Source: Pseudoalteromonas sp. EB27
GTDB taxonomy: Bacteria > Pseudomonadota > Gammaproteobacteria > Enterobacterales > Alteromonadaceae
Reading direction: 5' to 3'
Assembly (NCBI RefSeq): GCF_001974875.1
Contig: NZ_MTQD01000006.1
Span: 1-64,000, forward strand
Length of the DNA: 64,000 nt
Shown here: positions 17,557 through 25,410 of the stretch, in pieces
Position numbering within the stretch: position 1 is the stretch's first letter
Layout of the letters: every line of letters begins with the position of its first letter
Made by a program: the position numbers and the translations under genes
Notes under the pieces: model-generated
What the model was told of the DNA's origin: nothing
What the model saw: only the letters and a program-made list of their open reading frames with translations
Database searches by the model: none

Positions 17557-18988
17557 GGGCAGACCTTTCGAACAATGTGTTTAGGGCTGTTCGGATAGGT
17601 GATTTGTACTTTTTAAATAGTGCAGCTGTATAAATTGTAAAAAAGGCTACTTGCCACAATAATAAGTGTTCAAGTTGGCTAATACTCAGTAAGTAAATTG
17701 TGCTAAAACCAACCCAAGATGGTATTAAGCGTTTAATACTATATGGAAGCTTTTCAAGCTTTTGGCTGATGAAAAAAAACAATAAAGTTTTAATTAATTG
17801 TGCAATAAACAGTGCAATAACAGCGCCCAGTATGCCTTTTAAGGGTACCAGTATTACCAATAAGATTAGTGCAGTTAAAGCGCTTATTCCATTGACTGCA
17901 CTCACATAAAACCCATTACGATGTATGTAACATCCAATATTTAGTAAGTCACTGTGATGTCTTAGCACCACAATGCAAATAAGAGAGGGTAGTAACCAGC
18001 TATTTAATAGATAGTTACTAGGCAGAACAAGGGTAAAAACAAAGGGAGTAAGTACAAGCATAATTGTGCAGAGTAATATGCCGATATCTAAACTCAATTC
18101 ACATAAATACACGTAGTTTTTAGGGCAGGCAGAAAGCTCTTTAAAGCGCCTTGAAAACCACCACATTCTGATAGGTTCAAATGTAAATGAGGTCATAATA
18201 GCAAACTGTAATGCTACATAATACTGAGCTAGTTTTTCTTTGCCTACACTTTCGACGATGAACCAGTTTTCTGCGCCATTATTGGTATAAACAAATAATG
18301 AGGACATAATAATACTGCATAAAAACAGGGTATCTTTGTAGCTAATTGTCCATTTTATTACGTTAAAGCTAATTGTTATATTTTTAAGGACAATTGACGT
18401 TGTTACCACTAGTGTAAGTAAACTGGCTAAGATTCCAGAAGCCATAACTCCAGTAACGCCATACCCTAAATACAAAAAAGTAATTGTTATCGTTGTTTGG
18501 CTAATTCCTTGTAAAAGGGCTAGCCATAAGAAATGTTTTGCCATTTCGTAATATCTTAAATAACAAAAAAGAATGGTTAAAGCTGAAGATAAAACTAAAT
18601 TAATTGCTAAAAATTTAATATCAATAGGATTTAAAGCAACAGGTAATAAAGATAGCAAAGGCTCAGTAAACATCAGAGTAGTAATCAAAAATAAACCATT
18701 AATGAGAATACTGAGTAAGATTGAATCCCTAAAGAGTGCAAGTTTTTGCTTTGGGTTAGCTGATTGTTGTTTAAATATTAACTCAGGAAGGCCTAAACAA
18801 AGTAATAGAGACAGGACAGCTGAGATAGAAACCAAAAAATTTAATTCACCAAATTGGCTTTGTGTTAATAGACGAGTAGATATAGGTAATAAAGCAAACC
18901 CGAGCCCTTTAAGGGCTAGTGTAGAGAATCCAAAATATAATACTTGCTTCATTGCGTTCATATCGTTTCCTAGATACTTTGGATCCAA
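17549..18988 (-). CDS. Wzx-type oligosaccharide flippase (SypK position)
   Basis: A 479-residue MOP-superfamily transporter. The N-terminal half has the family pattern LYFGFSTLALKGLGFALLPISTRLLTQSQFGELNFLVS, and about 12-14 membrane helices follow. It would flip the undecaprenyl-linked repeat unit to the periplasm before polymerisation by the neighbouring Wzy-like protein. An alternative in-frame ATG ten codons downstream (MNAMKQ, 18961 or 18952) is possible because the longest frame overlaps the preceding glycosyltransferase by 19 nt. The operon order matches SypK. Confidence 0.82.
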   Translation of the reverse strand: MDPKYLGNDMNAMKQVLYFGFSTLALKGLGFALLPISTRLLTQSQFGELNFLVSISAVLSLLLCLGLPELIFKQQSANPKQKLALFRDSILLSILINGLFLITTLMFTEPLLSLLPVALNPIDIKFLAINLVLSSALTILFCYLRYYEMAKHFLWLALLQGISQTTITITFLYLGYGVTGVMASGILASLLTLVVTTSIVLKNITISFNVIKWTISYKDTLFLCSIIMSSLFVYTNNGAENWFIVESVGKEKLAQYYVALQFAIMTSFTFEPIRMWWFSRRFKELSACPKNYVYLCELSLDIGILLCTIMLVLTPFVFTLVLPSNYLLNSWLLPSLICIVVLRHHSDLLNIGCYIHRNGFYVSAVNGISALTALILLVILVPLKGILGAVIALFIAQLIKTLLFFFISQKLEKLPYSIKRLIPSWVGFSTIYLLSISQLEHLLLWQVAFFTIYTAALFKKYKSPIRTALNTLFERSAHD

Positions 18989-20121
18989 CCAGATAGTTTT
19001 TTAGCTTGCGAATTCGCATTAAAATTACTGGCAACCCAATGCTTGGCATTTGAACCTTTCTCGTAGCGTTCGTAAGGGTTTAACTTACAGAAATCAATTA
19101 ACATATTTTCTAGGCCGCTTATACTCGAAGGTTCACATTTAAAACCTACTTTGTTGTTTACTATTTCTTTCGTACCCATTAATTCAGTTGTAAGCACAGG
19201 TATACCACTTGCCATTGCTTCTTTAAGTACTAGTGGGCCAGTATCTTTGTCACCGTTCTTTGAGATACAAAATGGAGCTATAAGTGCAGAATATTTACTT
19301 GTATTTTTAGCAAGCCAAAGAGGGGCTCTGTGACCTAAAAATCTTACATATTTTTCTATGTTAAGCTCTTCACATAAATATTTGAGGTCGTTTAACATTG
19401 GACCATCACCCACAATATCTAATGAAATTGGGTATGTTTTACTTATTTTCTTCAAAGCAGGAAGAAGGAAGTGCAACCCTTTTTTCTCAACTAAACGACC
19501 AATAAATAATAGTTTCACAGCTTCATTTAAGCGGGTAGGGCTAGAATTAAATAAACTTAAATCAACACCACAGTGAAGAAGCTTTATTTGTCCGACTTTG
19601 TATTTTTTTAGGAAATATTCCATATCTTCGCAAACGGCAACCGAAAAATTACATAAAGAAACCTTTAGCTTCAAATCTGAATCATTGACGTATACATCAT
19701 GACCGTGACCAATTGATGAAATACTAATCTGTGCCAGTCGACTTGCTACTATTGCATAGGCAAGAGGGGCGTGCATAAAATGGCAATGTAAGTGTTCAAT
19801 CTTATGGAGATTAATCACCTCAGCAATATTTAACCCATAACCTAATAATGAAACAATGGAGATGACAGAAAATTTATTTGCTAAAAACCCTCCTTTGATA
19901 GTAGTAAAAGGCTTTTTTAGAGCATATCTTAGTGCTGCAGATATTGATTTATTGATAATAATAATTTCAACACTATTATCTAGATTTGGGCAATCATTAA
20001 GGTTGTCGAAAGTAACTACGCTTACTTTATGTCCAGCTTTAACTAAAGCATTTATTTCAGTTACAACAAAGGTTTCTGATTGAATATGAAAAGTAGGTAC
20101 AACAATCCCAATATGTTTCAT
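18970..20121 (-). CDS. GT4-family glycosyltransferase (SypJ position), first gene of the biosynthetic operon
   Basis: A 383-residue GT-B enzyme. The acceptor domain begins MKHIGIVVPTFHIQSETFV and has a HLHCHFMHAP segment. The donor domain has LLFIGRLVEKKGLHFLL, DIVGDGPML, RFLGHRAP and KEAMASGIPVLTTELMGTKEIV. It is preceded by a 208-bp divergent intergenic region shared with the GT2 gene at 20330. That region holds a perfect activator box at 20220-20232 and, on this strand, a -24/-12-like element with an 11-nt rather than 10-nt spacer. The operon then continues without clear terminators to 9857. Confidence 0.85.
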   Translation of the reverse strand: MKHIGIVVPTFHIQSETFVVTEINALVKAGHKVSVVTFDNLNDCPNLDNSVEIIIINKSISAALRYALKKPFTTIKGGFLANKFSVISIVSLLGYGLNIAEVINLHKIEHLHCHFMHAPLAYAIVASRLAQISISSIGHGHDVYVNDSDLKLKVSLCNFSVAVCEDMEYFLKKYKVGQIKLLHCGVDLSLFNSSPTRLNEAVKLLFIGRLVEKKGLHFLLPALKKISKTYPISLDIVGDGPMLNDLKYLCEELNIEKYVRFLGHRAPLWLAKNTSKYSALIAPFCISKNGDKDTGPLVLKEAMASGIPVLTTELMGTKEIVNNKVGFKCEPSSISGLENMLIDFCKLNPYERYEKGSNAKHWVASNFNANSQAKKLSGWIQSI

Positions 20122-20152
20122 TTAAAGTCTCCGTATGAATCTTTTACTAACT

Positions 20153-20169
20153 TAGCAAGATTTATGCCT
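20153..20169 (-). promoter_or_regulatory. Sigma-54-like element with 11-nt spacer before the biosynthetic operon
   Basis: The minus strand reads AGGCATAAAATCTTGCT. The -24 GGCA and -12 TTGC blocks are well conserved, but GG and GC are 11 nt apart instead of 10. Known sigma-54 promoters do not usually tolerate this, so the element may be inactive, weak, or altered by a base insertion. Confidence 0.3.
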
Positions 20170-20219
20170 ATAAAATAAAGCTAATATCAGTTCATAAAAA
20201 TTCAAATTGCGACGATAAA

Positions 20220-20232
20220 TTGCATAATGCAA
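20220..20232. promoter_or_regulatory. LuxO/SypG-type activator box in divergent region
   Basis: TTGCATAATGCAA is a perfect TTGCA-W3-TGCAA palindrome. It lies about 73 bp upstream of the start predicted for the plus-strand GT2 gene and about 65 bp from the minus-strand sigma-54-like element, so it could serve both directions. Confidence 0.6.
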
Positions 20233-20272
20233 ATGAATGGTTAAAAACCTCGCTAAAAGCCATAAAAAAAAC

Positions 20273-20288
20273 TGGCTCTTAAATTGCG
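20273..20288 (+). promoter_or_regulatory. Sigma-54 (-24/-12) promoter of the GT2 gene
   Basis: TGGCTCTTAAATTGCG has intact TGGC and TTGC blocks with GG and GC 10 nt apart. The predicted start near 20299 leaves a 31-nt leader before ATG 20330. Confidence 0.65.
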
Positions 20289-20329
20289 TATACAAAGTTA
20301 CTTAATTTTAAACGTGTAGGGAGTTAGCT

Positions 20330-21259
20330 ATGAGCATTGAGATAAGTGTTATAATACCCAACTATAACTGTAAGGCATATCTAGCAAAAGCTATTACGAG
20401 TGTCGTTAAACAAACAAAGGTGCAATTGGAGATAATTGTGATTGATGACGGCTCAACCGATGGAAGTGTAGAGTGGTTAGAAGATGCACAAGCGACATTT
20501 GGACAGTTACGAATTATCCAGCAAAGTAACTCAGGTGTCGCTAACGTTAGAAATGAAGCGATAAAAGCTGCTATTGGGGATTATATTGCATTTTTAGATG
20601 CAGATGATTACTGGAGCGATGATAAACTACATGAGCAGCTTCAATACATGCAAACAAAAAAAGACTGTGTTCTAAGCTTTACAAACTATATGCATGTTGA
20701 CGAAAATTACAATCCCATTGTAGATTGTTACTCTTATTGGCCTGAGTTCTCAGAAAAAATAGACACAGGGGTTATAGGCTTTCAAAACCTCGAAGCGCCT
20801 TTGGGCTTTTTATTATTCGCTAATGTTATAGGAACTTCATCAGTAATGGTTAAGCGGACTGCTATAAACTATGTAAATCGTTTTGATAGTTCATTAAAAA
20901 GTGCAAGTGATTGGGATTGTTGGTTAAAACTAGCCCGAATCGGAAATGTTGGTTTCTCAACAAAAATTTCAATGGACTATTTAATGCGTTCAGATTCTAT
21001 TACTGCGAACAGAACGAACCGCCTTAATGCTATGAAAGAAATAGTGTCCCGTTTTAAAAAAGATGTAAATATAAATACACGATTTAAAGCACAAGCGAGG
21101 ATCCTCGAGTGCTATGCTGAATATTATCGTGAGTTAGGGAAAAAGTTTAAAGCTCTACCTATTGCGCTTACTGCATTTGTGATGTTTCCTCATAAACGAA
21201 ATTTGAGAAGCTTATTACACGATATAAAAAATACTCTTACTTTTTTAATACAGAAATGA
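20330..21259 (+). CDS. GT2-family glycosyltransferase
   Basis: A 309-residue GT-A enzyme with the classic N-terminus ISVIIPNYNCKAYLAKAI, IVIDDGSTDGS, and the DxD-type metal site in AFLDADDYW (about residues 86-94). A later SASDWDCWLKLAR segment corresponds to the acceptor-side ED/DW motif. A strong AGGGAG ribosome binding site precedes ATG 20330. It has its own sigma-54 promoter and activator box and is read away from the main operon, so it is probably induced with it. It ends 3 bp from the convergent EEP-family gene. It may supply a sugar-transfer step performed by SypH or SypI in Vibrio. Confidence 0.87.
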   Translation: MSIEISVIIPNYNCKAYLAKAITSVVKQTKVQLEIIVIDDGSTDGSVEWLEDAQATFGQLRIIQQSNSGVANVRNEAIKAAIGDYIAFLDADDYWSDDKLHEQLQYMQTKKDCVLSFTNYMHVDENYNPIVDCYSYWPEFSEKIDTGVIGFQNLEAPLGFLLFANVIGTSSVMVKRTAINYVNRFDSSLKSASDWDCWLKLARIGNVGFSTKISMDYLMRSDSITANRTNRLNAMKEIVSRFKKDVNINTRFKAQARILECYAEYYRELGKKFKALPIALTAFVMFPHKRNLRSLLHDIKNTLTFLIQK

Positions 21260-21262
21260 TGC

Positions 21263-22216
21263 TTATTTAATGTTAATCGTAAAACTCAATAACTGATGAT
21301 CACTACCTTTAAAGTCACTTACTTGGACATTATCTATTTCTGAGCTGGCGTCAACAATACAATGGTCAATAGCAAAGCTTGTAAAAGTAGAACGTATAAA
21401 ACCTAAGGGCGAATAAGTTACATACCCAGGTAACGTGTTATAGCAGCTATTATGACTTTGCCAATAGTAAAAATGCGACCATGGAACGGTATTTAAATCC
21501 CCCGATATGAACCAAGGTGAAGGCGTTTTATTTACTACATTTTTGAGATTATTTAATATTAAATTTCTATTCTGCCATTTTTGTTCAGTTCGTGGTGACG
21601 GCGGGTGAGCAATAAACCCCGTAATAATTTTCTCTGCAATTAAAAATTGCAGCTTTATATAGCCTAGCCTGTCTCCATCAATTCTTACCTGCTGCTTTAG
21701 CAAGATAGGCAACCGTGAAACAACGACTATGCCATATGGGCTTCCTTCAACTTCTTTATACCCAAATAAATGTGCACGTTTCAAAAAAGGCTGAAGTAAG
21801 TTTCGGTTACGGTCATTAAACTCTTGAAGAATTAAAATATCCCATTGCTGCGTTATAATATCTTTAAATTGATTCTCAACATGTTGATTCGAATAGCTTA
21901 AGTTTATCTGTTTGATATTTATTTGAGTGCTATAATTTGTTTTTCTATCAGTTGCAATATTAGAGTTTGAGTACCAAGGGTGTAAACATAGACCGCTCAT
22001 TATCAATATGATTAGTGAAAGCTTTAGTGCGCGTAATAACAGTAACGTTATACCTAATAATAAACAGATAGCTAGTAGCTGAAAACGAAAAGAACGAATT
22101 AAATCTGCTGCATAATTTTGTATTGGATTGAAAGCAAGAATTAATAAAACAAGCGAAATTATAAACAAGCAATAACCAATAATATGCTTAGCCTTATGCG
22201 CATGTATTTTTTGCAT
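21263..22216 (-). CDS. Membrane-anchored endonuclease/exonuclease/phosphatase (EEP) family protein
   Basis: A 317-residue protein with two or three N-terminal membrane helices (about 12-80) and a periplasmic EEP domain. The catalytic motifs are LILQEF (metal-binding Glu), SGDLNTVPWS (Asp/Asn), AIDHCIV and the terminal GSDHQLLSF (Asp-His). The fold serves nucleases, phosphatases and lipid phosphatases, so the substrate is unknown. A periplasmic location makes a phosphodiester in polymer or lipid carrier more likely than chromosomal DNA; that is inference. A CGGAG ribosome binding site precedes the ATG. It lies after the terminator of the LruC operon and has its own start region. Confidence 0.8.
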   Translation of the reverse strand: MQKIHAHKAKHIIGYCLFIISLVLLILAFNPIQNYAADLIRSFRFQLLAICLLLGITLLLLRALKLSLIILIMSGLCLHPWYSNSNIATDRKTNYSTQINIKQINLSYSNQHVENQFKDIITQQWDILILQEFNDRNRNLLQPFLKRAHLFGYKEVEGSPYGIVVVSRLPILLKQQVRIDGDRLGYIKLQFLIAEKIITGFIAHPPSPRTEQKWQNRNLILNNLKNVVNKTPSPWFISGDLNTVPWSHFYYWQSHNSCYNTLPGYVTYSPLGFIRSTFTSFAIDHCIVDASSEIDNVQVSDFKGSDHQLLSFTINIK

Positions 22217-22300
22217 TTTAGCTCCGTAGATTTTTATTGAGTATAAAATAATGCAGTCTAAATAATATTATCTTTATTATGTACTAGGACCGTTATAACG

Positions 22301-22333
22301 AAAGAAAAAAGGAATATAAAAACTATATTCCTT
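22301..22333 (-). terminator. Rho-independent terminator of the LruC/lipoprotein operon
   Basis: On the minus strand a perfect 10-bp stem AAGGAATATA/TATATTCCTT with a 5-nt loop is followed by a T-rich tract (22308-22301). It lies 35 bp after the lipoprotein stop codon. Confidence 0.85.
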
Positions 22334-22367
22334 ACAAGGGGGAAAATGAATTAAGGTTTTGCAATCA

Positions 22368-22823
22368 TTATCTCATTTCAAAAAGCTGTTGCTCTTTAGT
22401 ATCGTCGAATACCCAAGTAAAAGATAAAGGTTGTGTGCTGTTGTCATAAAACCAAATTTCTGCAACTAATTCGATATCTTGTCGGCTCATAGTAAGCGCA
22501 GTATTTATAGCACTTTGAGATAATGGCGACCTAAATAAGCAATTATTGTAGTCAGCCCTAAGGGAGTCGGTTTTTTTCTGACATATATTTAAATAAGCAC
22601 GGACATCACCAAGACCCAAATTTACATCTACATCTAAATCAAATTTAGTAGAGAGATCAAAGCCTTCTGCAACCTCTAAGCTGGCCATACCAGCAGGTTC
22701 TTCTGATGTGACAGGATCACTTGTTGGGTTATCAGCTACTGTTGGTGTGGTTGTTTCGCTATCGCCACCACCACAGGCAGCCAAATACATTGATAAAGCT
22801 ATGATTAATATTGTCTTGTTCAT
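22368..22823 (-). CDS. Small predicted lipoprotein co-transcribed with the LruC protein
   Basis: A 151-residue lipoprotein of unknown function. The signal peptide ends in YLAAC with Cys17 followed by GGG, so outer-membrane sorting is expected. A Thr/Pro/Glu-rich linker (about 22-45) leads to a small globular part with two cysteines (in NICQKK and NNCLF). The final residues look like a beta-sandwich edge. The start is 2 bp after the LruC-protein stop, so the two are made together. A role as a surface anchor or partner of the larger secreted protein is plausible but inferred. Confidence 0.72.
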   Translation of the reverse strand: MNKTILIIALSMYLAACGGGDSETTTPTVADNPTSDPVTSEEPAGMASLEVAEGFDLSTKFDLDVDVNLGLGDVRAYLNICQKKTDSLRADYNNCLFRSPLSQSAINTALTMSRQDIELVAEIWFYDNSTQPLSFTWVFDDTKEQQLFEMR

Positions 22824-22825
22824 AA

Positions 22826-25021
22826 TTATTCCCCTTTTTCAACAACGCTATTTGCGTTGAATTTATTAAACCATTGTGAGCTTTGTTTACCTGATGATTC
22901 AGCAAATTCGGCAAAGCTTTCATAAGCTTGGGTGATATCTATTCCTTCAAGCGGGTGTTGCCACTGCATACCAATTTCAAGGGCCCAAGGCAGACCATTT
23001 TCAGTTAAAAAATATAGGCCATCTCCGCTCTCGCTTTTGTCATCAGAACCATCTAATGCTAAAAAGCTAGAATTGAAAGCCTCTGTAGGTACTTGATTCT
23101 TAATATGCACCTCCCAGCCTCGTGCTTCTTGGTCAATTAAAAAATCGCCGTGATAAAAACCCTCAGAAGCAAAAATAAATGGGTCTAGCAGCGTACCTGG
23201 TGATGTTGATACCGATTTAGCCGTATTAAGAGGAATTGTCATGCTAAATGGTACGAGGCTATTTTTGTTGCATCCGCTTTCTGTTCTGAAATAACTGCAT
23301 CCAGAGTCGGTTGAAACATAATCCCAAGTATCTTGCATAAAGATTAAAATAGCGTCATTTCTGTCGGCTTCTAAAAAGTCACCGCTTTGTACTTGACCAT
23401 CAATTACTAATGAAATTTTTTGCTCATCGACTTCACTGCGTAAAATTGACTTAGTTTCACCACTATTTAGCGTTTCCTGAAGCCTTACTGCAAACCCGTT
23501 ATGATAAGTTGCGCCTATTCCAACGAGTTGGCCGTCTATTTTGTATCCAATAATAGCGCCACCTTCTATTAGTTGGGTAGTTCTGTAATTTAGTACAACA
23601 TCGTTAAAGTCATAATCGCCGGCATAAGGCCATTTATCTTCAAAGGCAAGTGTTACCCAGTCACTTTCCCCCGGGTATACTGCGCTTGCATATGTTGTTA
23701 TTTGATAATCTTCTACTTCTCCACCTAGCACGCCACCCGTGGCTGTAATTAGTGATGCTTCTGAACCATCTGTAACTCTGAAGCGAGCCCAGGTTTCACC
23801 TGATTTAGTATTCTCTGGCACTGAAATGACAATACTGTTATCACCAGCATTTAGTTGTAGCTTAGTAACTGTGCGCTCATCTTCGGTAAACGCACCGTTT
23901 TGATCCCAATCGAACCATGCGTATAAATAACCTTCAGCCGATGCATTAACAATTATTTGTGAATCTTGCCCTGCGGAAATTGCAGTAACAAAGCTTACGC
24001 CATCATCTGAACTATCAATTGGGGAGTCTTCTAAGTCAGTTTCGAAATTAATATTTTCACCATCAACTGTTGCACCTAAATAAATTAAATTGGCATTGGT
24101 GTTGTCAGGAGCAAATAAGTGACGTGCGCCACTTTTTTCTAAACTTGTATTATATGGGCTTGGTGCATCTCCAAAATCAATTGAGCTATCCGTAACTTTA
24201 ACTTCTGCTATAGCACAACGGGCCCCATCGTTTTGGCTAGATTTTGGGCCAGAGGTAAATACATTTGCTACTGGGGTATACCCTACAACTGGGCTTACAC
24301 TTAAATCAACTTTATGAATTTTACCGCTGCTATTATTACTAAAATAAAACTGACCATTAATATCAAAGTAGGCTGCACCAAATGCACCAGAGTCATCTCC
24401 AATATCTAATTGAGTAATAAACTTTGTGGTGTTGGTAGTTACATTAACTTCATGTAAGTCACCGTTGCTTTCAACAGCATACAATAGGTTGCTAGTCGGG
24501 TGAAAAGCAAAATCGAAAATACCTAGCTTCCAACTGTTACTGCCATTAGCAAGTTTGGCAGTAATTGTTTCATTTAAATCGCCATCAAGATTAACTGAAT
24601 ACAAGCCAAAACTAGGTGTATAAACATAGTAAGTTGCACTTTGATTACCATCCTCGCCTGTAACCTGAATATCACCAACGTAAAAGTTTGTATCTGGCAA
24701 ACCTTCTACTGTAAGGCGTTTCATTTCATAATCGCTACCAATTTGTACAACACTTTTAGGTGATTGACGGCTGAACCCATACATGTACTGGTCTTTATAG
24801 TTAAACCCGACGGCATTTACGCTCTCACCATTTGCTTCATCTTCAAATGTAAGGCTTGAAGCAAGTACAGTTGGTTTAGCTGACACTAGATCGATACCGT
24901 AAAGTTGTGCGTTAGAATTTTGCATTAGAAAGGCTTGGCTCGGACATTCATCAAATGCTTGTCCAAAAGCTGTGCATGGAATTAAAGCTATGCAGACTTT
25001 AGCTAGTTGGATGAGTTTCAT
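22826..25021 (-). CDS. Secreted LruC-domain protein (matrix-protein candidate)
   Basis: A 731-residue secreted protein. A signal peptide (MKLIQLAKVCIALIPCTAFG) is followed by a beta-propeller-like region of about 260 residues resembling DUF6923-type repeats. A domain ending in the GEVEDY motif (about 434-439) is next, then a C-terminal LruC/DUF4842 domain marked by GDYDFNDVVLNYR (about 468-480). GEVEDY and LruC domains are common in large surface or secreted proteins of marine bacteria. ATG 25021 (or 25024) follows a GAGGG site; the longest frame, to 25060, would begin upstream of the predicted transcription start. It has its own sigma-54 promoter and two activator boxes, which ties it to the polysaccharide regulon. 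Confidence 0.82.
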   Translation of the reverse strand: MKLIQLAKVCIALIPCTAFGQAFDECPSQAFLMQNSNAQLYGIDLVSAKPTVLASSLTFEDEANGESVNAVGFNYKDQYMYGFSRQSPKSVVQIGSDYEMKRLTVEGLPDTNFYVGDIQVTGEDGNQSATYYVYTPSFGLYSVNLDGDLNETITAKLANGSNSWKLGIFDFAFHPTSNLLYAVESNGDLHEVNVTTNTTKFITQLDIGDDSGAFGAAYFDINGQFYFSNNSSGKIHKVDLSVSPVVGYTPVANVFTSGPKSSQNDGARCAIAEVKVTDSSIDFGDAPSPYNTSLEKSGARHLFAPDNTNANLIYLGATVDGENINFETDLEDSPIDSSDDGVSFVTAISAGQDSQIIVNASAEGYLYAWFDWDQNGAFTEDERTVTKLQLNAGDNSIVISVPENTKSGETWARFRVTDGSEASLITATGGVLGGEVEDYQITTYASAVYPGESDWVTLAFEDKWPYAGDYDFNDVVLNYRTTQLIEGGAIIGYKIDGQLVGIGATYHNGFAVRLQETLNSGETKSILRSEVDEQKISLVIDGQVQSGDFLEADRNDAILIFMQDTWDYVSTDSGCSYFRTESGCNKNSLVPFSMTIPLNTAKSVSTSPGTLLDPFIFASEGFYHGDFLIDQEARGWEVHIKNQVPTEAFNSSFLALDGSDDKSESGDGLYFLTENGLPWALEIGMQWQHPLEGIDITQAYESFAEFAESSGKQSSQWFNKFNANSVVEKGE

Positions 25022-25055
25022 CATGTTACCCTCATTGGTTAAGTAGTGATACGGT

Positions 25056-25071
25056 TGCATGCTTCATTCCA
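25056..25071 (-). promoter_or_regulatory. Sigma-54 (-24/-12) promoter of the LruC operon
   Basis: The minus strand reads TGGAATGAAGCATGCA, with GG and GC exactly 10 nt apart. The predicted start near 25045 is about 24 nt upstream of the chosen ATG. Confidence 0.6.
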
Positions 25072-25122
25072 TAATTTAATCATTTGATTTATATGACTTT
25101 TATTTTAACTTCAGTTTGAATA

Positions 25123-25156
25123 GTGCAATTTGCAATCGATATATTGCAAATTGCAA
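25123..25156. promoter_or_regulatory. Pair of LuxO/SypG-type activator boxes upstream of the LruC operon
   Basis: TTGCAAATTGCAA at 25144-25156 is a perfect TTGCA-W3-TGCAA palindrome. GTGCAATTTGCAA at 25123-25135 matches at 12 of 13. Centres are 21 bp apart, two helical turns, and about 84 and 105 bp upstream of the predicted start. The remaining sequence up to 25410 shows no gene. Confidence 0.65.
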
Positions 25157-25410
25157 AGCTTAAAGCGATAAGAAAGGAGTGTTGATTGATAGTGGTTGAC
25201 TAAAAAACTTTATTAGTCGAAAGAAACGGTTAAAAGAAGACTTAAATCTAAATAGTATTATAATAAAATTACGGCTAAATCCTTTGATTTTATTTTAATG
25301 TTTTAGATAAGTTTGGGGGAAAAATTATTACAAGTTATTTTTTGGTGGTGGAAAAATATGAACCTAAACGTTTATTAAGAGAAAAATGAATCAAGAAAGA
25401 TAATTTAAAC

